A stretch of DNA of 64,000 bases from Deinococcus radiotolerans (GTDB taxonomy: Bacteria; Deinococcota; Deinococci; Deinococcales; Deinococcaceae). The translations under genes and the position numbers were made by a program. The notes beneath the pieces were generated by a model. It had not been told where the DNA came from. It searched no databases and saw nothing but the letters and a program-made list of their open reading frames with translations. Positions 54,663 through 64,000 of this stretch are shown here, piece by piece (the stretch's first letter is position 1; each line of letters starts with the position of its first letter). The DNA lies in assembly GCF_014647435.1 (NCBI RefSeq), contig NZ_BMPE01000003.1, positions 1-64,000 of the forward strand, written 5' to 3'.

Positions 54663-54782
54663 GCCGTCATGCTGGCACCCTGCGGGGCGTGGCGTTGCCT
54701 CAGGTGACGCAGGTCCTGTCCCGGATGCTTGAGCACTTCTTCATCCGGCGGCCCCATCTTGCTGCCGGGCCGTGAAGCAGCT

Positions 54783-55541
54783 TCAGCCGAAGCGGCCCGT
54801 GACGTACGCCTCGGTCCGCTCGTCACGCGGTGAGGTGAACAGCTGATCGGTGACGCCGTGCTCCACGAGGTCGCCGTTCAGGAAGAAGCTGGTCGTGTCA
54901 CTGACGCGCGCTGCCTGGTGCATGTTGTGCGTGACGATGATGATGGTCGTGACCTTCTTCAGGTCGGTCATCAGGTCCTCGATCTTGGCGGTGCTGGCGG
55001 GGTCCAGGGCGCTGGTGGGTTCGTCCATCAGCAGGATCTCGGGTTCCACGGCCAGCGCGCGGGCGATGCACAGGCGCTGCTGCTGTCCGCCGCTCAGGCC
55101 GGTGGCGGGCGTCTTGAGGCGGTCCTTGACTTCCTCCCAGAGGGCCGCGCCGCGCAGGGAGCGTTCGGCGATCTCCATCAGGCGTTTCTGGTCGCGCATC
55201 CCGGCGAGTTTCAGGCCGGACACGACGTTCTCGAAGACGCTCATGGTCGGGAAGGGGTTGGGTTTCTGGAAGACCATGCCCACGCGGCGGCGCATGGTGA
55301 CGGGGTCCACGCCGCTGCCGTACACGTTCTCGCCATCGAGCAGGATGGTGCCCTCGACGCGCGCGCCGGGCGTGAGGTCGTGCATGCGGTTGATGGCGCG
55401 CAGGAAGGTGGTCTTCCCGCAGCCGCTGGGGCCGATCAGGGCGTTCACGCTGCCGCGCTGCACGCGGAGGTTGACGTTCTTCACGGCCTGCTTGTCGCCG
55501 TAGTAGATGTTGACGTTCTGGGCGTCGAGGATGGGGGTCAC
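54783..55541 (-). CDS. pstB: Phosphate ABC transporter ATPase PstB
   Basis: PstB powers high-affinity phosphate uptake. The 252-residue protein has Walker [26 protein letters not shown] (Q-loop and the PstB-specific segment), signature [16 protein letters not shown], Walker [14 protein letters not shown] and the switch His in [12 protein letters not shown]. The start is GTG with AAGGAG upstream. It is the last gene of the pst operon; the phosphate regulator phoU, often next, is absent from the window. Confidence 0.97.
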   Translation of the reverse strand: MTPILDAQNVNIYYGDKQAVKNVNLRVQRGSVNALIGPSGCGKTTFLRAINRMHDLTPGARVEGTILLDGENVYGSGVDPVTMRRRVGMVFQKPNPFPTMSVFENVVSGLKLAGMRDQKRLMEIAERSLRGAALWEEVKDRLKTPATGLSGGQQQRLCIARALAVEPEILLMDEPTSALDPASTAKIEDLMTDLKKVTTIIIVTHNMHQAARVSDTTSFFLNGDLVEHGVTDQLFTSPRDERTEAYVTGRFG

Positions 55542-55551
55542 GGCATTCTCC

Positions 55552-56415
55552 TTATTTGCGGCGGCTGGCGCGGCGGGCCAGCAGGCTGGTGAGGAAGATC
55601 AGGGTGATGAGCAGCAGCGCGCCGGCCTTGGCGAGACGCTGGTTCTCGTCGTAGGCGCTGGTCGCGCCGCGGTAGATCTCAAGCGGCAGGGCGCTCATGG
55701 GCTTGGTCGGGTCGAGGTTGATCTGGTTGTTCCCGAACGCCGTGAACAGCAGCGGCGCGGCCTCCCCGGCGACGCGGGCCAGGGCCAGCATCACACCGGT
55801 GACGATGCCCCCGGCAGCGGCGGGCAGCACAATCCGCAGGGTGACCAGCCACTTGGGGAGGCCCAGGGCCAGGCCAGCCTCGCGCACGGTCTGCGGGACG
55901 AGTTTCAGGACTTCTTCCGTGGTGCGCACGACGATGGGGATCATCAGGAAGCCCAGCGCGACGGCGCCCGCGAGGCCCGAGAAGCCGAAGTGCAGGACGA
56001 TCAGGCCGTACGCGACGAGGCCCATGACGATCGCGGGAATCCCGGCGAGCACGTCGCTGATCATGCGGATGCTGGGCATCAGCGGGTGGCGGGGGTACTC
56101 GGCCAGGAAGATCCCGCCGGACACGCCGACCACGACCCCCAGCACGCTGGCCAGCGCGAGCATCTCGATGCTGCCCAGGATGGCGTTCGCGAGGCCGCCG
56201 CCGGTCTCACCCTCGGGGGCGGGGACCTTGGTGAAGAAGTCGAGGTTCATGGCGCCCAGGCCCTCGCGGATCAGGTACGCGAAGATCAGGATCAGGGGGG
56301 CCACGACAATCGCGGTGGCCAGGACGATCAGGCCGCCCATGACAAGGTTCTTCGTGCGCCGGGCGGGGCTCAGCTGGTGCCGGGTGTTCCTGGGGGTGGT
56401 CGCGGCGCTCATCAT
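55552..56415 (-). CDS. pstA: Phosphate ABC transporter permease PstA
   Basis: PstA is one of two membrane subunits of the phosphate transporter. The 287-residue protein has six helices and the permease cytoplasmic-loop motif with [33 protein letters not shown] is typical for PstA. I chose the ATG at 56415, which overlaps the pstC stop (ATGA); the much longer frame open to 57090 runs antisense-like through pstC in another frame and is not real. It is 10 bases from pstB. Confidence 0.95.
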   Translation of the reverse strand: MMSAATTPRNTRHQLSPARRTKNLVMGGLIVLATAIVVAPLILIFAYLIREGLGAMNLDFFTKVPAPEGETGGGLANAILGSIEMLALASVLGVVVGVSGGIFLAEYPRHPLMPSIRMISDVLAGIPAIVMGLVAYGLIVLHFGFSGLAGAVALGFLMIPIVVRTTEEVLKLVPQTVREAGLALGLPKWLVTLRIVLPAAAGGIVTGVMLALARVAGEAAPLLFTAFGNNQINLDPTKPMSALPLEIYRGATSAYDENQRLAKAGALLLITLIFLTSLLARRASRRK

Positions 56416-57407
56416 TGGATTCCCTTGGGCGTCAGGCGCGCGATGATCAGGCGTGCGACGTAGTTCACGATGACGCTCAGCAGGAACAGGCTCAGGCCGA
56501 GCGTGACGACGCTGGAGCGGTGCAGGGTTTCCTGCGCGTCCCCGAACTGGTTGGCGATCACGGAGGCCATGGTGCTGGCGTTGCCCCAGATGCTCTTGAG
56601 GATGTCCTGGCTGTCCCCGATGACCATGGCGACGGCCAGCGTCTCGCCGAGCGCGCGGCCCAGCGCGAGGATCACGCCGCCCATGATGCCCGCGCGGGCG
56701 TACGGGAGGATCGCGCGGGAGATGACTTCCCACTTCGTGGCGCCCAGCGCGTACATCGCTTCCCGCTGGTCCTGCGGCACGAGCCGGATCACGTCCCGCG
56801 CGACGGAGGCGGTGTAGGGCAGGATCATGACGGTCAGGATGATGACCGCCAGGGCCAGGCCGCGCCCGGCGGCGCTGCTGGGCACGAAGAAGCACTCCAG
56901 GCTGGTCTGGTTCCTGTTCCACAGTTCGGTGCAGCGCGTCAGGGTCTGGACGTTCTCGGGGCTGGTGAAGAAGCTGGTCTGCCACTTGCCGAGGATCGGG
57001 GCGATCACGAACAGCGCCCACAGGCCGTACACGACGCTGGGCACCGCCGCGAGCAGTTCGATCAGGTAACCGACCGGGTTGGCGAGCCACTTGGGCGCGT
57101 ACTCGGCGACGAACAGCGCGCTGGCAATCGCTAGGGGCACGCTGATGACCAGCGCGGCGAGGCTGGTGACCAGCGTGCCCGCGATCATGGCGGCCGCGCC
57201 GAACTCGCCGGTGACGGGGTTCCAGACGCGGCTGGTGAAGAAGTTCAGCCCGAATTTCTGCAGGGCCGGCCAGGATTCGGTGCCGAGCTGATAGACGCTC
57301 AGGACGAACACCAGCACGATCACGGCGGCCAGGGCGAGGATCAGGCCCTCGAACACCCGGTCACTGCCGCTGCTCAGCTGGCGTGGGGAGGCGGTGCGTT
57401 TGCTCAT
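56412..57407 (-). CDS. pstC: Phosphate ABC transporter permease PstC
   Basis: PstC is the second phosphate permease subunit, 331 residues with six helices. Visible features are [47 protein letters not shown], the EAA-like loop [24 protein letters not shown] and [18 protein letters not shown]. An extra loop of about 40 residues ([20 protein letters not shown]) between helices 3 and 4 contains two Cys residues and may face the periplasm. It follows pstS after 292 bases that hold a repeat element. Confidence 0.95.
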   Translation of the reverse strand: MSKRTASPRQLSSGSDRVFEGLILALAAVIVLVFVLSVYQLGTESWPALQKFGLNFFTSRVWNPVTGEFGAAAMIAGTLVTSLAALVISVPLAIASALFVAEYAPKWLANPVGYLIELLAAVPSVVYGLWALFVIAPILGKWQTSFFTSPENVQTLTRCTELWNRNQTSLECFFVPSSAAGRGLALAVIILTVMILPYTASVARDVIRLVPQDQREAMYALGATKWEVISRAILPYARAGIMGGVILALGRALGETLAVAMVIGDSQDILKSIWGNASTMASVIANQFGDAQETLHRSSVVTLGLSLFLLSVIVNYVARLIIARLTPKGIQ

Positions 57408-57565
57408 GGTTTCGTGACCCCTTCGGGACTCATGGGTTCAGTTCACCCGGTTTTCGTCAGGCGCAGGTCAGCCCGCGCCTGCCGCAGCGGATCCGGGTGC
57501 CGGGCGGCAGACGAACGCGGCGTGCCCGGTCAGGGGGCACGCCGCGCGGTCAAGCATGGACGGTC

Positions 57566-57699
57566 ATACGGATTCCGTCTGTTGCGTTGACAACCCGGAA
57601 CATCACCGGGTTGCCAGCGCCACGCCCGGGTTACGTGTTGTTCCTCCTCGCTCCGCTCGAATTGAACGGTTTTTGCAAACCGTTCAATTGGAGTCCGTA

Positions 57700-57700
<1 letters not shown>
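57566..57700. repeat. Palindromic repeat element (MITE/SNR-like) between pstS and pstC
   Basis: A unit of about 135 bases is bounded by near-matching inverted ends: ATACGGATTCC (57566-57576) and GGAGTCCGTAT (57690-57700), one mismatch. Inside are CAACCCGG/CCGGGTTG (57591-57613) and a perfect 12-base hairpin ATTGAACGGTTT-TTGC-AAACCGTTCAAT (57661-57688). Its right end coincides with the pstS stop codon. The AT content and structure differ from the host genes. It looks like the small non-coding repeats dispersed in Deinococcus genomes, though I cannot search for copies. It may act as a partial terminator that lowers pstCAB relative to pstS. Confidence 0.6.
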
Positions 57701-58725
<1,025 letters not shown>

Positions 58726-58867
58726 GCCGCGCAGTCTGCGGCGCGATTGTCAGCGGCACGTCACGCGCGCCCGGACCCCGCGGGGTCGCCCAGCCGGGAG
58801 GCGGCCGACGCGTAGAGCACGCGGATCAGCACGGCAGCCGGGCCATATGCCCGCCGGGAGGACCGCC
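58726..58867 (-). promoter_or_regulatory. Upstream region of pstS with a possible Pho box
   Basis: On the minus strand two TGAC elements 11 bases apart (58749-58763) lie just upstream of the CAGACT box, recalling the 11-base direct repeats recognised by PhoB/PhoP regulators. The perfect palindrome GACCCCGCGGGGTC (58774-58787) lies further up. The Pho-box reading is tentative. Confidence 0.3.
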
Positions 58868-58892
58868 GCTGACCCGCGGTGACCGCGTCAGC
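58868..58892 (-). terminator. Hairpin after the debranching enzyme gene
   Basis: GCTGAC/GTCAGC with an inner GCGG/CCGC forms a compact stem 24 bases beyond the stop of the glucosidase gene, well placed to end the sugar operon before pstS. Confidence 0.5.
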
Positions 58893-58915
58893 CCGGGATC
58901 AGGGCGGCCCGACTG

Positions 58916-60763
58916 TTACGGCAGAAGGTGCGCCAGGGCCAGGGGCACGGCGGCGTCCCAGCCCTGCGGGTGGCACGCGGCCGGGTACGGCACGGGGGGC
59001 AGGTCACCGGTGCGGGGAAAGCCGGCGAACAGTTCGCTCAGGCGGCCGTCAGGGGCGGCGGCGGCCGCGTCGAACAGCGCGCGGGTGACCTGGGCCGCCT
59101 CGGCCTGCAGGCCGTAGCGGGCCATGCCCAGGGCGGCCAGGGCGGTGTCGTGCGGCCAGACGCTGCCGTTGTGGTACGAGACCGGGTTGAAACGCGGTTC
59201 GTTCACGCCCAGCGTGCGGATGCCCCAGCCGCTCCAGAGTTCGTCCTGCAGGGCGGTGCGGGCCACCTGCGCGGCGTGGTCCGGGGGGTAGATGCCGGTG
59301 ATCAGGGCGTGCGCGGGGTTGCTGACCAGCACGTGCAGGGGCTGCTTGTCGCCGTTCAGGCCGTGCGCGTAGTACCCGCGTTCGGGCCAGTGGAAGGCGG
59401 TCACGAACGCGCGTTGCAGCGCGTCGGCGCGCGCGTCCCACTCCTCTGCACGTGCGTTGTCGTCCAGCTGGCGGTACAGGGCGGCGGCGGAGCGGTACGC
59501 GGCGTACGCGTAGCCCTGCACCTCTACGACGGCCACGTGCCCGCTGACGTCCACACCGTCAGCCGTGAAGGTGCTGTCCCCGCTGTCCTTCCACACGGCG
59601 TTCGTGATGCCGCCCGGGTCCGGGGTGTACTCCAGGAAGCCGTCCCCGTCGGGGTCGCCGTCGCCCAGGCACCACGCCAGCGCCGCCTCCCAGTGCGGGC
59701 GGAGTTCCTGCGCGAGGCCCGGGTGGTGCGGCGCGAGTTCCCCGACCAGCCACACGAACAGCGGCGTGGCGTCCGCGGTGGCGTAGTACGGGCGGTGGGG
59801 CGTGCGGCCCAGCCGCGTGAGTTCACCCACGCGCAGTTCGTGCAGGATCTTGCCGGGCTGTTCCAGCGTGACCGGGTCGTACGTGCGGCCCTGGTGCGCC
59901 GCGAGGTACCGGGCAACGGTGCAGGCCACCTGCGGGAACTGCCGGTGCGTCATCAGAGCGATCAGCAGGGAGTCCCGGCCGAACGGCGCGACGAACCAGG
60001 GCAGCCCGGCGGCCGGGAAGGGCCCCTGCGGGGTGGGGAACGTGAGGCTGCGCAGGTCCTCGGCGCTGCGCGCGATGACCACCCGGTCGCGGGGGTCCGC
60101 GGCGGGGACCTGCGCGAGGATGTCCGCCTGCACCTGCGCGTACTCCGCCAGCAGGGCGTCCCGGCTCCCGGCGCGCGGGGTTTCATCGTCCTGCAGGGCG
60201 TATACGCTGACCTGGAGGTCTGTGGTGTCCTGGCTCAGGTCCCAGTGCAGGGCCTCTCCGTCCCACTGGGCGGGGGGGTCGCAGGTGACCACGGCGCGGC
60301 TGCGCAGGCCGTCGGCGGCCTCGTAGGCGAAGGTCACGCCCTGCGCCGTGGCGTGCGCGTGCACGGTGCGGGCGGGCAGGGCGCCGGGCCAGCCGCGCAC
60401 CTCGAACATGTCCACGAAGTCCGCCGCGAGGTGCAGGCTCAGTCGGGTGGGGGGCCCGGGCTGGTAGCGGGTGACGCGCAGCGTGTCGCGCAGTTCGGTG
60501 CCGGTGACGGTCAGGTCGCGCTGCACGCCCACGCGCATGGTGTACCCGACGTTCGCGTTCGCGCTCTGCTGGTGCAGCCAGAACGGCGCTCGTTCGTGGG
60601 CCATCAGGGTCTGGGGGCTCTCGCCGTCCACGCGCCATTCGTAGCGGGACAGGACGCGGGTGTCGCGGCGGTACAGGCCACTTTCGCCCTGCGCGACGAC
60701 GTGGTTGGCGTCACCGACGAGGTACAGGTCTTGGTCTTTCAGGACGGTGCGGGTCTGGAGCAT
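58916..60763 (-). CDS. Amylo-alpha-1,6-glucosidase (glycogen-debranching-type, GH63-like)
   Basis: This 615-residue protein has an N-terminal beta-rich glycogen-debranching domain (QDLYLVGDANHVVAQGESGLYRRDTRVLSRYEW region, residues about 11-43, and LSLHLAADFVDMFEVRG) and a C-terminal alpha/alpha barrel (WFVAPFGRDSLLIALMT, DGFLEYTPDPGGITNAVWKDSGDS region, YHNGSVWPHDTALAALGMARYG). Such enzymes trim alpha-glucan branches or related glucosides. No signal peptide is seen, so it acts in the cytoplasm. AAGGA precedes the ATG and the permease gene ends 30 bases upstream, so it belongs to the sugar ABC operon and probably degrades an imported oligosaccharide. Confidence 0.88.
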   Translation of the reverse strand: MLQTRTVLKDQDLYLVGDANHVVAQGESGLYRRDTRVLSRYEWRVDGESPQTLMAHERAPFWLHQQSANANVGYTMRVGVQRDLTVTGTELRDTLRVTRYQPGPPTRLSLHLAADFVDMFEVRGWPGALPARTVHAHATAQGVTFAYEAADGLRSRAVVTCDPPAQWDGEALHWDLSQDTTDLQVSVYALQDDETPRAGSRDALLAEYAQVQADILAQVPAADPRDRVVIARSAEDLRSLTFPTPQGPFPAAGLPWFVAPFGRDSLLIALMTHRQFPQVACTVARYLAAHQGRTYDPVTLEQPGKILHELRVGELTRLGRTPHRPYYATADATPLFVWLVGELAPHHPGLAQELRPHWEAALAWCLGDGDPDGDGFLEYTPDPGGITNAVWKDSGDSTFTADGVDVSGHVAVVEVQGYAYAAYRSAAALYRQLDDNARAEEWDARADALQRAFVTAFHWPERGYYAHGLNGDKQPLHVLVSNPAHALITGIYPPDHAAQVARTALQDELWSGWGIRTLGVNEPRFNPVSYHNGSVWPHDTALAALGMARYGLQAEAAQVTRALFDAAAAAPDGRLSELFAGFPRTGDLPPVPYPAACHPQGWDAAVPLALAHLLP

Positions 60764-60793
60764 GACGTTCCTTTCAGGGGTGGGGGTGGCGGC

Positions 60794-63420
<2,627 letters not shown>

Positions 63421-63439
63421 CAGGGGACACCTCCAGCCG

Positions 63440-63480
63440 CGCGGGGAGGCGAGCCGGGCGGACCCGTCTGCCTCCCCGCG
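63440..63480 (-). promoter_or_regulatory. Intercistronic hairpin after the binding-protein gene
   Basis: CGCGGGGAGGC and its exact complement form an 11-base stem with a 19-base loop, starting 13 bases past the binding-protein stop. Such hairpins commonly stabilise the abundant binding-protein mRNA and reduce read-through into the permease genes. Confidence 0.6.
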
Positions 63481-63493
63481 ACCGGGCTGAATC

Positions 63494-64000
63494 TCAGCGG
63501 GACTGGAAGGCGTTCATGTCCGCCTGCGCTTTCTTCAGGGCGTCCGCGGCGCTCTTCTGTCCGCTCAGCACGGCGGCCAGGGCCTCGTTGATGGGTTTGC
63601 TCCAGTCGGTGCCCTGCGGCCCGAACGTGAAGGCGCGGACGTTGCCGTCGTCGGCGCCGTCGAACACCAGGCGGCTGTTCACGGCGCCCGGGTCGGTCTT
63701 CTTGAAGTACGCGTTGTTCGTCAGGGCCGTGCGGCTGGGAATGGCCAGGCCCTGCTCCAGGACGTACTGCTGCACCTGCGGGCTGGTGAGGATATTCAGG
63801 ACCTTCAGGGCCGCCGCGCGGTTCTTGGTGCCGCTGTTGATGGCCCAGCCGACGGTGTACAGGAAGTTCCCGCGCTTGGCGGTCTTGGTGTTCTTGGGCA
63901 TCAGGGCCGTGCCGAACTTCAGGTTCGGGGCGTTGTCGCGCAGGAAGTTCACGACCCAGTTGCCTTCGATGCCCACGGCGACCTTGCCGGTCTTCAGGCA
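63494..64000 (-). CDS. Sugar ABC transporter substrate-binding protein (partial, 5' end beyond the window)
   Basis: The C-terminal 168 or so residues of a MalE-type extracellular solute-binding protein; the frame stays open to the window edge, so the start is missing. Recognisable segments are VAVGIEGNWVVNFLRD, MPKNTKTAKRGNFLYTVGWAINSGTKNRAAALKVLNILTS (residue run across about 63785-63905) and PINEALAAVLSGQKSAADALKKAQADMNAF near the end. It is the first gene of the operon with the two permeases and the glucosidase. The exact sugar cannot be read from sequence; an alpha-glucoside or maltodextrin is inferred from the glucosidase. Confidence 0.88.
   Translation of the reverse strand, partial: CLKTGKVAVGIEGNWVVNFLRDNAPNLKFGTALMPKNTKTAKRGNFLYTVGWAINSGTKNRAAALKVLNILTSPQVQQYVLEQGLAIPSRTALTNNAYFKKTDPGAVNSRLVFDGADDGNVRAFTFGPQGTDWSKPINEALAAVLSGQKSAADALKKAQADMNAFQSR

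Larger units (their letters stand above)
54348..54782. other. Gap between the kinase gene and pstB
   Basis: This 435-base gap holds one candidate small minus-strand ORF (54513-54662) and one hairpin (54458-54502). I found no other coding signal, RNA gene or promoter of good quality in it. No phoU gene follows pstB. Confidence 0.5.

Noticed and set aside
54690..54799. CGGGCCG/CGGCCCG hairpin as the pst operon terminator
   Set aside because: Its right arm lies within the pstB coding sequence, so it cannot be a simple terminator for pstB.
55552..57090. N-terminally extended PstA reaching back into pstC
   Set aside because: The extra residues are Arg/Pro/Gly-rich out-of-frame pstC sequence; the ATG at 56415 overlaps the pstC stop in the usual way.

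Overview
This is a gene-dense, high-GC bacterial chromosome segment. Several things point to the genus Deinococcus: a fused urease gamma/beta gene, many start codons placed 6-8 bases after a TANNNT box (the leaderless arrangement known in Deinococcus), and a mix of catabolic, metal and signalling genes typical of that group. This is inference from gene content and promoter style; no rRNA gene or other species marker is present. About 50 protein genes fill nearly all of the window, mostly in tight operons whose genes overlap by ATGA or GTGA.

Region 1 (1-12.4 kb) concerns nickel, cobalamin and nitrite. The minus-strand urease operon runs ureAB-ureC-hypA-hypB-ureE-ureF-ureG-ureD, with the nickel-delivery genes hypA and hypB embedded and no hydrogenase gene nearby. 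On the plus strand a cobalamin riboswitch and terminator precede btuF-cobO. Back on the minus strand, nirB-nirD-hemD encode nitrite reductase and a uroporphyrinogen-III synthase that feeds siroheme. Region 2 (12.4-20.2 kb) starts with the nitrate reductase and nitrate transporter, divergent from nirB. Together these genes import nitrate and reduce it to ammonium. Then come a zinc/cadmium-type P-type ATPase with its ArsR/SmtB-family sensor, a small acetyltransferase, a CsoR-family repressor and a DUF808 membrane protein.

Region 3 (20.2-29.5 kb) is a purine operon, xdhA-xdhB-small ORF-xdhC-guaD. It is followed by thioredoxin 2, a secreted DUF305 protein and a two-component system. Region 4 (29.7-37.1 kb) is a signalling island. 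It holds a roughly 1,626-residue soluble hybrid kinase with six 92-residue HAMP-type repeats and three receiver domains, a CheR methyltransferase, and a REC-PAS-histidine kinase. Region 5 (37.2-43.7 kb) holds a 45-codon leader-like ORF with adjacent Trp codons, then kynU-kynA (tryptophan catabolism), a CopD-like membrane protein, a glycerate kinase, an AzgA-type purine permease and an arsenate reductase.

Region 6 (43.7-53.5 kb) is a 4-hydroxyphenylacetate (homoprotocatechuate) pathway, hpaE-B-D-G-F-H-I. It is divergent from a PucR-family regulator and convergent with a succinate-semialdehyde dehydrogenase, which would oxidise the pathway's end product. Region 7 (53.7-64 kb) has a P-loop kinase, a small candidate ORF, the phosphate transporter pstS-pstC-pstA-pstB with a palindromic repeat element between pstS and pstC, and a sugar ABC transporter operon (binding protein cut by the window edge, two permeases, a glycogen-debranching-type glucosidase).

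The best candidates for undescribed biology are: the Trp-Trp leader ORF ahead of kynureninase; the 72-residue unknown protein inside the xdh operon; the His-less CsoR/CstR-like repressor with its own operator; the oversized sugar permeases; and the repeat element in the pst operon.
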